From VXYL01 sp965208525 (GTDB taxonomy: Bacteria > Pseudomonadota > Gammaproteobacteria > Pseudomonadales > Azotimanducaceae): DNA of 64,000 nucleotides. Under the pieces are notes generated by a model that was given only the letters and a program-made list of their open reading frames with translations, searched no databases and was not told where the DNA came from. The translations under genes were made by a program, and so were the position numbers. Positions 27,749-35,809 of the stretch are shown here, piece by piece. The first letter of the stretch is position 1. Each line of letters opens with the position of its first letter. The stretch is taken from assembly GCA_965208525.1 (NCBI GenBank), contig OZ242340.1, forward strand, positions 1,860,001 through 1,924,000, read 5' to 3'.

Positions 27749-28126
27749 ATGCGATCGGAAACCATGCTCTTTGCCCGCGACGTGGAGGCCACCTCGCGCT
27801 GGTATCAAGACTTCCTCGGTGTCGCCTCCGGCCATGGCGGTGACGAGTTCGAGATGCTGATGGACGGGGACCGGCTACTGCTGCAACTGCACAAGCTGGA
27901 CCCGAGCTTCCACGATCACGGCGTTGCCACCGAGGCACCGCTTGGGCACGGAGTGGTGGTGTTCCTGCATGTGGACGATCCCGATGCGACCTTTGCCAAG
28001 GCCAAGGAACGGGGCATCGAGGTGGTGGAAGACATCTACGACAACCCGGAGGCGAACATGCGGCAGTTCACGGTGCGCGACCCCAACGGCTACTCCATCG
28101 CCATCTGCAAGTCGGCGTGGGGCTGA
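27749..28126 (+). CDS. VOC-superfamily (glyoxalase/bleomycin resistance-like) protein
   Basis: 125 residues forming one glyoxalase-type beta-alpha-beta-beta-beta repeat pair: MLFARDVEATSRWYQDFLG at the start and RDPNGYSIAIC at the end, the latter typical for the metal-binding Glu strand, although the usual Glu is replaced here by Ser. VOC proteins include extradiol dioxygenases, epimerases and resistance proteins. GGAGGG lies about 8 nt upstream. Its TGA stop overlaps the ATG of the following gene (TGATG), so translation is coupled. Confidence 0.85.
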   Translation: MRSETMLFARDVEATSRWYQDFLGVASGHGGDEFEMLMDGDRLLLQLHKLDPSFHDHGVATEAPLGHGVVVFLHVDDPDATFAKAKERGIEVVEDIYDNPEANMRQFTVRDPNGYSIAICKSAWG

Positions 28127-28986
28127 TGGACGGGGCACGAGACGCCGCTGTCAGCGACGATCCGGTAGCGACCGCACGGGTCTCCCGCAGGGCGCAGACG
28201 GACGCGGGGATGAGCAAGAGCGCGGGCAGCCAATCCGTGTTGACCGAAGAGCAGAAGTTCCTTTTCGACCTGCGCGGCTTTCTGGTGTTGCCCGGCGTGC
28301 TTTCGCGGGACGACTGCGCTCGGCTGATTCGCTTCGCCGACCACGTGTGGCCACGCCAGCCAGAAGACGGCCCGTTCCGACGCACGGGTGAAGTGTCGCA
28401 GTGGGGCAAGCCCTTCCTGGACCTGATCGATCACCCCAAGGTGCTGCCCTACCTCGCCGAACTCATCGGTTCGAAGCTGCGCCTCGACCACGACTACTGC
28501 ATCTTCATGCGCGAAGCTGCCAGCCGCAACCAGCTCCACGGCGGCCCCTTCCGCTACGAGACCGACCACTGGTATCGCTACCACGACGGCGTGATGCGCA
28601 ACGGCCTCACGGTGGCGACATGGAACCTCACCGATGCACCCGCCGGCGCCGGCGGCTTCACCTGCGTGCCCGGCAGCCACAAGAGCAATTTCCTCAAGCA
28701 CATGCCAGCAGACGTGGCCCGATTCGAGCGCGACGCGGACTGGGTGGTGCAACCGCCAATGGAAGCTGGCGACGTGCTGATCTTCACCGAAGCGCTCATC
28801 CACGGCACCGCCGAATGGAAAGCCAAACACGAACGCCGCACTCTGCTCTACAAATACAGCCCACCGCATTCGACGTGGGCGAAGCGGTTCTACAACTTGG
28901 ACGACTACCCTGATGCCACCGAACGCCAGCGGCGGCTCCTGGCCGGTCCGTCAGTCGAAGCGCACGAGAGGGTCTGGGACGGCTGA
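28126..28986 (+). CDS. PhyH-like Fe/2-oxoglutarate enzyme with His-x-Gly in place of His-x-Asp
   Basis: 286 residues of the phytanoyl-CoA dioxygenase superfamily. Proximal His H138 is followed by Gly at 140 (QLHGGPF) where the family normally has Asp or Glu. The distal His (H226, ALIHGTAEW) and the 2-oxoglutarate Arg (R237 or R238) are present. In known Fe/2OG halogenases the same position is Ala or Gly, leaving room for chloride, but other PhyH subgroups may use another carboxylate, such as E145 or D147 here. The start overlaps the VOC stop; ATG 28210 is the alternative that begins nearer the conserved fold. Part of the five-gene operon. Confidence 0.85.
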   Translation: MDGARDAAVSDDPVATARVSRRAQTDAGMSKSAGSQSVLTEEQKFLFDLRGFLVLPGVLSRDDCARLIRFADHVWPRQPEDGPFRRTGEVSQWGKPFLDLIDHPKVLPYLAELIGSKLRLDHDYCIFMREAASRNQLHGGPFRYETDHWYRYHDGVMRNGLTVATWNLTDAPAGAGGFTCVPGSHKSNFLKHMPADVARFERDADWVVQPPMEAGDVLIFTEALIHGTAEWKAKHERRTLLYKYSPPHSTWAKRFYNLDDYPDATERQRRLLAGPSVEAHERVWDG

Positions 28987-28987
28987 G

Positions 28988-29461
28988 GTGAAAATCCTCA
29001 AGATTGTTGCCCATTCGCTCCTCGGCATTCTTGTCGTCGTCGTGCTCGGGCTAATCGTCACGAAGTTCTTCGACGGCCCCATCGGCCCGTTGCCCGGCGG
29101 CGCCCTCCGCTCTGGCGAGATCGTCACGGCTAGGGTTGACGACTGGAGCTTCGTCGCCGACGTCGAACTCATCGAACTGCAACTCGTGGCCGAAAACCAA
29201 TCCCGCACCGTCGGCATCGTCTTCGATGCCGGCGCTGCATACATCTCCTCCACCCCAGCAACCTACTGGCAACGCAAAGTCGAGACATCCGCCGACGCAT
29301 GGCTGCGCATCGAAGGCCGCCGCTACCCTGTAACCCTCTCCCGAGTCCGAGAGCCGGCCCGCAACGCTGCCATCCGCACCGTGGCCACCGCCAAGTACGC
29401 AGCCGCCGTCACGCCCGATTTCTTCTTCTTTCGGGTCGAGTCAAGAGCCCACGACGCCTAG
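28988..29461 (+). CDS. Membrane-anchored small protein, split beta-barrel-like
   Basis: 157 residues from GTG 28988, one base after the stop of the PhyH-like gene. One N-terminal membrane helix (ILKIVAHSLLGILVVVVLGL), then a compact domain with GPLPGGALRSGE, WSFVADVELIELQL and WLRIEGRRYPV. This resembles an uncharacterised family with similarity to split-barrel, flavin- or deazaflavin-binding folds, but no cofactor motif is certain. Last gene of the 25.6-29.5 kb operon, so it may serve the same pathway at the membrane. Confidence 0.72.
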   Translation: MKILKIVAHSLLGILVVVVLGLIVTKFFDGPIGPLPGGALRSGEIVTARVDDWSFVADVELIELQLVAENQSRTVGIVFDAGAAYISSTPATYWQRKVETSADAWLRIEGRRYPVTLSRVREPARNAAIRTVATAKYAAAVTPDFFFFRVESRAHDA

Positions 29462-29479
29462 GTCGCGCTGACCTGACCG

Positions 29480-29743
29480 TCACGAAGCTGCGGTAGCCCT
29501 GAGCTTGGCTTGCGCCAAGTCATAAGCAGCCTGCACGCGCATCCATTGCTGGGCATTGCTCCAGCCGACACGCTCCATGGCAAGCGCCATGTCGGCGGAA
29601 ATCCCATGCCTGCCGTGCAGAAGCCTAGAAAGTGTGTTGCGCGCAACGCCAAGCTGACGGGCACCTTCGGCAACGCTCCACCCCATTTCGTCGAGGCAAG
29701 CGCGTACATGCTCTCCAGGATGTGGTGGATTCAGCATCGGCAT
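29480..29743 (-). CDS. higA: HigA-family antitoxin (XRE helix-turn-helix)
   Basis: 87 residues. Starts MPMLNPPHPGEHVRACLDEMG, then a helix-turn-helix AEGARQLGVARNTLSRLLHGR and ISADMALAMERVG, a classic HigA layout. GGAG lies seven nt before ATG 29743. It follows the toxin gene by about 27 bp on the same strand, the reversed toxin-first order usual for higBA. It should bind its own promoter and neutralise HigB. Confidence 0.92.
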   Translation of the reverse strand: MPMLNPPHPGEHVRACLDEMGWSVAEGARQLGVARNTLSRLLHGRHGISADMALAMERVGWSNAQQWMRVQAAYDLAQAKLRATAAS

Positions 29744-29770
29744 TGCATTGCTCCAAGGCACGGTGAGGCA

Positions 29771-30043
29771 TCAGTGGTAGTCCTCAAGGTCCACATCAAC
29801 GGCCTCCTGAACCTTGAAGCGGAAGGTGATCCGCCAATTGCCCGAGACAGAGACGCTCCAAGTGCCATCGCGGTCGCCACGTAAAGGATGAAGCCGGAAG
29901 TCAGGCTGACGCATGTCGGCAGGCTGCTGCGCCGCTTCGAGGAAGGCGAGAATCCTTTGTATTTTATCAACATGTTGGGGATTCAAGTATCGTCGGTCGT
30001 CTGCCTCGTACAGACGACGCAGCCCCCTGTGTCTAATGCGCAT
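29771..30043 (-). CDS. higB: HigB-family toxin (RelE superfamily mRNA interferase)
   Basis: 90 residues, normal length. MRIRHRGLRRLYEADDRRYLN is cut here to its core: HRGLRRLYEADD. Further on are LHPLRGDRDGTWSVSVSG and NWRITFRFKV, the beta-strand core that carries the catalytic basic residues in HigB/RelE toxins, which cut mRNA on the ribosome. First gene of the higBA operon. The 182-bp gap to murA upstream has no other gene. Confidence 0.92.
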   Translation of the reverse strand: MRIRHRGLRRLYEADDRRYLNPQHVDKIQRILAFLEAAQQPADMRQPDFRLHPLRGDRDGTWSVSVSGNWRITFRFKVQEAVDVDLEDYH

Positions 30044-30225
30044 TGCATCCTCCGGTTCGCACGTCTAGTCGTCATCGTCTTCACTCGCATATAAGGGGCA
30101 ACACGCCCTATCTGACTAATCGAAAGTGGGGGCGACGATACGCGTAACGCCATGGAAGTGCAACGTGTTGCGTTGCGTTTTTTTGCGATTTGCGCGACGA
30201 ACGCTCGCCCAGCTTTAGGGCAACC

Positions 30226-31509
30226 TCACTCAGGCAAGCGGTCGATGTGGGCGCCGAGGCCGACCAAACGCTGCTCTAGCCGTTCGTAGCCGCGGTCGAT
30301 TTGCCCCACGTTGTGGATGGTGCTCTCTCCCCGGGCGGCGAGGGCGGCGATGACAAGGGCCATGCCGGCGCGGATGTCGGGGGAGACAAGGTTCTCGCCG
30401 CGCAGCTCCGAGCGGCCGATCACCACGGCGCGGAAGGGATCGCAGGGGATGATGCGGGCGCCCATGGCGATCAGGCGATCGGTGAAGACCATGCGGCCTT
30501 CGAACATCTTCTCGTGGATGAGCACCGTGCCTTCGCTTTGGGTTGCCAGCACCACGGCGATGCTCATGAGGTCTGGGGGGAAGCCGGGCCAGGGCATGTC
30601 GCCGATGGTGGGCACGGCGCCGCCGAAGTCGGGCACCACAGTGAGTTCCTGCTCAGACGGCACGACGATGGCGTCGCCGTCGACGTCCCAGCGAACGCCT
30701 AGGCGGCCGAACATGATGGCGGTCATGCGGTGTTCGTGGGGACGCGCGTTCTCGATGCGGATGCGGGAGCCGGTGGCGGCGGCGAGGCCGATGAGGGAGC
30801 CGACTTCCATGTAGTCGGGGCCGATGGTGAAGTCGGCACCGCCCAGGCGAGTGACTCCCGCAATCGTGAGATCGTGGGTGCCGATGCCGGAAATGCGCGC
30901 TCCCATCACGTTCAGGCAATGACAAAGGTCTTGCACGTGGGGCTCCATCGCGGCGTTGGCGATGGTGGTGGTGCCGTCTGCGAGCACTGCGGCGAGGATG
31001 GCCTGTTCGGTGCCGGTGACGCTCATCTCGTCGAGGAAGAGTTCCGTGCCCTGTAGGCGTTCCGCTCGCAGTACGTGCAGGCCGGCTTCTTCCTCGATGC
31101 GGGCGCCGAGGCCACGCAAGGCCAAGAGGTGGGTGTCGAGGCGCCGTCGACCGATGCGGTCGCCTCCGGGGCGACCGATCACGGCGCGGCCAAAGCGGGC
31201 GAGCAAGGGCCCCGACAGCAACACGGCGGTGCGGATGCGGCTCGACAGCGCGAGATCGGGATTGCCGTCCCGCACGCCGCGCGCGTCGAGGCGACAGACG
31301 TTGTCTTCGAGAGAGGTGGACACTCCCATGCTTTCGAGCAGCGCGAGCTTGGTGCGGACATCGCCGATGTCCGGAACATTGCGCACGACGAGGGGCTCGT
31401 CGGTGAGCAGCGCCGCGGCCAACAGAGGTAGCGCGGCGTTCTTGTTGCCCATCGGGGCAATGGTGCCGCGCAGGGCGTGACCGCCGTTGATGCGAAAGTA
31501 GTCGGCCAT
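30226..31509 (-). CDS. murA: UDP-N-acetylglucosamine 1-carboxyvinyltransferase, Asp in place of catalytic Cys
   Basis: 427 residues, the standard MurA length; it transfers enolpyruvate from PEP to UDP-GlcNAc in the first committed step of peptidoglycan synthesis. Visible: GNKNAALPLL (Lys/Asn binding PEP), FPPDLMS (catalytic Asp loop), DIRAGMALVIA and DRGYERLEQRL. In the mobile loop the residue that is Cys115 in E. coli is D117 (RPGGDRIGRR). The same Cys-to-Asp change occurs in mycobacterial and chlamydial MurA and is known to abolish fosfomycin alkylation. It is the last gene of a minus-strand operon after an alcohol dehydrogenase and an FAH-family hydrolase. Confidence 0.93.
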   Translation of the reverse strand: MADYFRINGGHALRGTIAPMGNKNAALPLLAAALLTDEPLVVRNVPDIGDVRTKLALLESMGVSTSLEDNVCRLDARGVRDGNPDLALSSRIRTAVLLSGPLLARFGRAVIGRPGGDRIGRRRLDTHLLALRGLGARIEEEAGLHVLRAERLQGTELFLDEMSVTGTEQAILAAVLADGTTTIANAAMEPHVQDLCHCLNVMGARISGIGTHDLTIAGVTRLGGADFTIGPDYMEVGSLIGLAAATGSRIRIENARPHEHRMTAIMFGRLGVRWDVDGDAIVVPSEQELTVVPDFGGAVPTIGDMPWPGFPPDLMSIAVVLATQSEGTVLIHEKMFEGRMVFTDRLIAMGARIIPCDPFRAVVIGRSELRGENLVSPDIRAGMALVIAALAARGESTIHNVGQIDRGYERLEQRLVGLGAHIDRLPE

Positions 31510-31523
31510 GCTCGGCGAGGGTG

Positions 31524-32360
31524 TCAGTCCCGCACCACCTCATGGCGCAACGTGCCGATGCGGCGGATGTCCACTTCGATGGTGTCGCCGTCGTCCATGA
31601 AGACGGGGGGATTGCGTGCTGCGCCGACGCCGCCGGGGGTGCCGGTGACGATTACATCGCCGGGCACGAGTTCCGTGAAGGTGGAGCAGTAGGAAACGAG
31701 TTCCGGAAAGCCGAACACAAGCTGCGCCGAGCGGGCGTTCTGCATCACCTCGCCGTTCAGGCGAGTGGTGATTTCGATGTCGTCGTAGTCGTCGATTTCG
31801 TCGGGTGTCACCATCCACGGGCCGAACCCGCCGGTGGCGGCGAAGTTCTTGCCGGGGGTGAACTGGCTGGTGTGGCGCTGGTACTCGCGCACGCTGCCGT
31901 CGTTGTAGCAACTGAAGCCGGCGATGTGGCCTAGCCAATCAGCTGGCGCGATGCGGCGGCCAGACTTGCCGATGACCAGCGCAATTTCGCCTTCAAAATC
32001 AAGGCTATTCGATTCGCTCGGGCGCAGCATCTTGCCGAGGTGCCCGACCTGGGCGGCGGCGAAGCGGACGAAGATGGTGGGATTGTCCTCGCCACCGCGA
32101 CCGGTTTCCTCTTGGTGGTCGCGATAGTTGAGGCCGACGCAGAGGATCTTGTCGGGGTCCGTGATGGTGGGCAGGTAGGTGATCTCGTCGAGGGCGCAAT
32201 CCGCCGTGTCTCCTGCCTGGGCAGCCACCTCTTCGAGGCCGCGGGCGATGGCCGCCTTCAGCGTGGGGATGCCCGTACGACGCCTTGCATCCACCACGCC
32301 ACCATCCACCACGCGCCCGAAGGACGCTTCCCCGTTCCGCTCAAACGAAAGCCAACGCAT
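31524..32360 (-). CDS. Fumarylacetoacetate hydrolase (FAH) family protein
   Basis: 278 residues. FAH fold with GLNYRDHQEE, metal-binding acidic cluster DFEGEIALVIG, AGFSCYNDGSVREYQR, and the family-typical KNFAATGGFGPW and TGTPGGVG. Members cleave or decarboxylate beta-keto or 2-keto-enol acids in catechol and homogentisate degradation. It lies 14 bp before murA and 58 bp after the alcohol dehydrogenase gene on the same strand. Confidence 0.9.
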   Translation of the reverse strand: MRWLSFERNGEASFGRVVDGGVVDARRRTGIPTLKAAIARGLEEVAAQAGDTADCALDEITYLPTITDPDKILCVGLNYRDHQEETGRGGEDNPTIFVRFAAAQVGHLGKMLRPSESNSLDFEGEIALVIGKSGRRIAPADWLGHIAGFSCYNDGSVREYQRHTSQFTPGKNFAATGGFGPWMVTPDEIDDYDDIEITTRLNGEVMQNARSAQLVFGFPELVSYCSTFTELVPGDVIVTGTPGGVGAARNPPVFMDDGDTIEVDIRRIGTLRHEVVRD

Positions 32361-32418
32361 GAACCCTCCCGCCTTTGGCCAACCGGAACCGTTGCTTTAA
32401 GGTCGAATCGCTCGCCGG

Positions 32419-33504
32419 CTACTGGTCGAACATGATCACGCTGCGTGCCACCTCTCCCTTGTCGAGCGCCAAGAGCGCGTCGGTGACGTCGCCGAGGGCT
32501 ATGCGGCTCGAGATCATGTCGTCGAGGTGCAGCTTGCCCTGCAGGTAGAAATCGACGAAGCGCGGCATGTCCACGCGGAAGCGGTTCGAGCCCATCATCG
32601 AGCCCTGGATCGTCTTCTCCTGCAGGAAATCCGGGCCGTGCAGCTCCACCATCTGACCCGGTGGGATCATGCCGATGATCGTGGCGGTGCCGCCGCGCCG
32701 GATCATGCGGAAGGCTTGCTCGGAGGTGACCTTGAGGCCGATGGCCTCGAAGGAGTAGTGAACGCCGCCGCCGGTGAGATCCCGCACCTGCTGCACCGGA
32801 TCGCCGGCACCGGCGTCCACCACGTCGGTGGCGCCGAACTTGCGGGCGAGTTCCAGCTTCGAGGGCACCATGTCCACGGCGATGACTCGCGATGCCCCGG
32901 CGATGGCGGCGCCGTTGATGCACGACAGGCCCACGCCGCCGCAACCGATGACCGCCACCGTGGCGCCTGGTTCCACCGCCGCGGTGTGGATCACCGCGCC
33001 GACCCCGGTGGTGACGCCGCAACCGATGAGGGCGGCGCGGTCGAGCGGCATGTCCTCGCGAATCTTCACCACGGAGTGCTCGTGCACCAGCATCTTCTCG
33101 GCGAAGGAGCCGAGGTTGGCGAACTGGCCCAGGCGGCCGCCAGCCTTCGACAGACGCGGCTCGTCCTCGGGCCCTCGCCGCACCTCCGGCTCCTGGCAGA
33201 GCGACATGTGGCCGGTGAGGCAATCCTCGCAATGGCCACAGAACACGGAAAGACAGGTGATGACGTGATCGCCGGGCTTGACGTAGTTCACCTGATCGCC
33301 CACCTGCTCGACGATGCCGGCCGACTCGTGACCGAGCACCACCGGCAACTGGCCGGGATAGGTGCCGTTGAAGAAGTGCATGTCGGAGTGGCACACCCCG
33401 GCGGCGACGGTTCGCACGAGCACTTCGCGCGGACCGGGCTTGTCGATGTCGATCTCCTCGACATCCATGGGCTGGTTGACCTCGCGGAACACGGCTGCCT
33501 TCAT
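32419..33504 (-). CDS. Zinc-dependent alcohol dehydrogenase (class III-like MDR)
   Basis: 361 residues. Catalytic zinc ligands in GVCHSD and LGHESAG, the structural zinc four-Cys lobe CGHCEDC...LC, and a Rossmann GCGGVG for NAD(P). The sequence most resembles class III or mycothiol/NDMA-dependent alcohol dehydrogenases that take long-chain or adduct alcohols. First gene of the operon with the FAH hydrolase and murA. The substrate is unassigned. Confidence 0.9.
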   Translation of the reverse strand: MKAAVFREVNQPMDVEEIDIDKPGPREVLVRTVAAGVCHSDMHFFNGTYPGQLPVVLGHESAGIVEQVGDQVNYVKPGDHVITCLSVFCGHCEDCLTGHMSLCQEPEVRRGPEDEPRLSKAGGRLGQFANLGSFAEKMLVHEHSVVKIREDMPLDRAALIGCGVTTGVGAVIHTAAVEPGATVAVIGCGGVGLSCINGAAIAGASRVIAVDMVPSKLELARKFGATDVVDAGAGDPVQQVRDLTGGGVHYSFEAIGLKVTSEQAFRMIRRGGTATIIGMIPPGQMVELHGPDFLQEKTIQGSMMGSNRFRVDMPRFVDFYLQGKLHLDDMISSRIALGDVTDALLALDKGEVARSVIMFDQ

Positions 33505-33591
33505 GGCGTTTCCCCTCGTTTCGACCGGAGCGGCACCGCCGGCGGCACCGCAGATGACGGACTGACAGTGTGCAGCCGCAGCCCGTTCGCT

Positions 33592-33993
33592 TCAACCGCC
33601 AGCGAGCATCGTCAGTGATTGCCAAAGCGCCATTGCGCCCAAGGCAAGCAAAAGCAGCAAGGTGCCGCCGGCACCGACAGCCCGCAGCGGCGTCGCCCCC
33701 TTGTCGTGCTGCAGGCCGAAGGGATGGGCGATGCGACAGACGAGGAGCAGTACGCCGACGACATGCAGGAACAGGGCACTGCCGCCGTTTGCCTCGATCA
33801 GGGCCATCAGCACGAGGGCCAACGGCACGTATTCGACGAAGTTGCCGTGGCGGCGAATGGCTACAGCCAAGTCCATGTCGTCACCATGCAGGATCGAGAC
33901 GTTGGCACGTCCCCGTTGCCGCCCCACAAGGGCGCTCAGGGCAACAAAGACGGCCAGGAGAAGGGCCGCATAGAGAGCGGTGATCGGAAGCAT
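33592..33993 (-). CDS. MAPEG-family membrane protein
   Basis: 133 residues, four hydrophobic segments, with the MAPEG signature RRHGNFVEYVPLALVLMALIE (core HGNFVEYVPL). The family includes membrane glutathione transferases and eicosanoid enzymes; bacterial members are largely uncharacterised. ATG 33993 has GAGGG eight nt upstream; an in-frame TTG at 34008 is less likely. It lies 87 bp upstream of the alcohol dehydrogenase gene on the same strand. Confidence 0.87.
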   Translation of the reverse strand: MLPITALYAALLLAVFVALSALVGRQRGRANVSILHGDDMDLAVAIRRHGNFVEYVPLALVLMALIEANGGSALFLHVVGVLLLVCRIAHPFGLQHDKGATPLRAVGAGGTLLLLLALGAMALWQSLTMLAGG

Positions 33994-34173
33994 GGTGATT
34001 GCCCTCAACGGTGGGTGGTCAGTGCGTTTCTAAAGCAGTGAGCCGGAAGACGCAAAACGTCCGCGTTGCACCAGAGAAGCTATGCCAGTTCCCCACCCCG
34101 CAGGAACGCTGGGCCGCGGCGGCAGGGAACAGGGCTCCCCTCCCCATGCCCCTGCCAGGCGCACTTTCCTGTC

Positions 34174-34221
34174 ACTCCCCCCCTCGCGGGGGAGTCGAGA
34201 AAAGCGTCCCCGCTTTTCTCG
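34174..34221. repeat. Tandem hairpins (ACTCCCCC/GGGGGAGT and CGAGAAAAGCG/CGCTTTTCTCG)
   Basis: Two adjacent perfect hairpins: 8-bp stem at 34174-34195 and 11-bp stem with 4-nt loop at 34196-34221. They occupy the 323-bp gap between the MAPEG gene and the S33 hydrolase gene and look like another unit of the dispersed palindrome class. Otherwise the gap is empty. Confidence 0.65.
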
Positions 34222-34316
34222 GAGGGGGGGCTGGCCAGAATCCACGACCGTCGCACGCCAGCGCCGCCTGCACGGAAGCAACCGGCGGCCGCAGTAAGTC
34301 GCCCTTGCCCGGTTCG

Positions 34317-35744
34317 TCAAGGCGGATCGAACTCGAACGGAACCTGCAGCTTGGCGTCGCCTACATCCTCGCCGCGGAGGAACTGCAGGTGCGGCTCGAT
34401 TAGCACGGAGGGAACCTCGTGCGATGCGCCTTCCACAACGATCAGGCGGGAATCGGAAAACCCTTCCCTTGCCGCGACGGCGTTGGAGATGGGGGTGCGG
34501 CCGTCTAGGGTGCCGCAGCAGAAGAGCGTTGGCGTCGCCGATTTCACCGGTGCGCGGAACGCATCGCCAAGATCGGTGATGCCCATCACATCACCGACGA
34601 ACGGGAAGGGCAGGTTGAAAGTGTCGTCGAGCAGGGCGCCGGTGCGTTGCGCCTCGATGTCGGCCATGCGCTGGGCCGTGGCGCCAGAGGCGCAGTCCAT
34701 CGCCAACATCATCCCGTGCGGCGCCTGGCCGAGCCAGCGCCCGAAACGGCGCGACAGGGTGGATGTGTCCCGCCGGGTGAGCTGGCGGGCAAAGGCTGGC
34801 AGGCCCCGAATCGCCCGTGTGCTGCCCAAGGCGCCGCCGAGTATCGTCTGCACGGCGAAGCGACCGAGTGGAACTCGCTCCTCCACTCCCGCCATCTGCA
34901 CCAAGGGAGGATTGGCGTCGTAGTCCTCGAGCACTGCCCGGAGTTCGCCATCGAGGTCAGGGCACATGCCGTCCAGGCTCGTGCTGCCGCGGGCTAGATC
35001 GGCGACGTGGCGGAAATGTCGATCGGTGTTGGCCGGCAGCTTGTGCGTGTCGTCCGGCCCCTCGACGATGCACAGGATCGCCTTGCCCACACTCTCGCCG
35101 TGCAGTCGCAGCACCGCAAGGCCGAGATGCGAGCCATAGCTCGCGCCGTGCAGGTTGATGGTCTCCGCCCCAAGCGCCTTGCGCAGGTCGTCCACGTCGT
35201 GCGCGCTCTCGACGGTGTTGAACGCATCCACTTCGACGCCCCGCTCTCGCCAATATGTGGCGAGCCTGCCGGCATGGTCGCGCTGTGCGGCGAGGGCGGC
35301 GTCGCGCGTCAGCACTTCGCTGAGGTCGTACTGCGGGCGATGGGCACTGTCGAGATTCGGCAATGCGCCCTGACAGCCGCGCTGGTCGAACGTCACGACA
35401 TCGCAGATTTCCGACAGCCGCTCTACATGTTCGAACATCGAGGTCTCGAAGGCGCCGTTGGCCGCCGCACCGGGGCCGCCGGCGAGGACGACAAGCGGCG
35501 GTAATCCCACATCCCGCCGCGCCGGCACCCGCACGAACGGCAGCGACAGCGCCGGGCTTTCCTCGTGGCTACGCGTGCTCGGCACCAGCAACATCCCGCG
35601 TTCGGCTTCGAGACTGCGGCCGGTCGCCGCATTCCGCACCCGCGACGGCCAGATCCCAACAAGCTGCGACTCGTGCGGGGCGAGGAGACTCGGCATGGGC
35701 GGCAGGTTCTCTTTCGATGCGGGAGCGGAATTGTACGGCGGCAT
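34317..35744 (-). CDS. Alpha/beta hydrolase, peptidase S33 (prolyl aminopeptidase-like)
   Basis: 475 residues. Oxyanion HGGPG-like VLAGGPGAAA, nucleophile elbow GASYGS, acid CGTLDGRTP, catalytic His GASHEV. The layout and the cap domain of about 170 residues fit the S33 family of proline iminopeptidases and tripeptidyl hydrolases. ATG 35744 is used; ATG 35696 is possible. No obvious signal peptide, so probably cytoplasmic. It starts 66 bp from the divergent FetB-like gene. Confidence 0.87.
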   Translation of the reverse strand: MPPYNSAPASKENLPPMPSLLAPHESQLVGIWPSRVRNAATGRSLEAERGMLLVPSTRSHEESPALSLPFVRVPARRDVGLPPLVVLAGGPGAAANGAFETSMFEHVERLSEICDVVTFDQRGCQGALPNLDSAHRPQYDLSEVLTRDAALAAQRDHAGRLATYWRERGVEVDAFNTVESAHDVDDLRKALGAETINLHGASYGSHLGLAVLRLHGESVGKAILCIVEGPDDTHKLPANTDRHFRHVADLARGSTSLDGMCPDLDGELRAVLEDYDANPPLVQMAGVEERVPLGRFAVQTILGGALGSTRAIRGLPAFARQLTRRDTSTLSRRFGRWLGQAPHGMMLAMDCASGATAQRMADIEAQRTGALLDDTFNLPFPFVGDVMGITDLGDAFRAPVKSATPTLFCCGTLDGRTPISNAVAAREGFSDSRLIVVEGASHEVPSVLIEPHLQFLRGEDVGDAKLQVPFEFDPP

Positions 35745-35809
35745 CTCAAACCCACCGTTGGCGGGTCGGCTGCGGAGCGCTCGCTGCGGAAACCGTGCAA
35801 CATGGCGCG

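Noticed and set aside
30160..30184. Stem GCAAC/GTTGC followed by seven T on the plus strand
   Set aside because: Looks like an intrinsic terminator, but both neighbours (higB, murA) are on the minus strand, the stem is only five bp, and no plus-strand gene precedes it.
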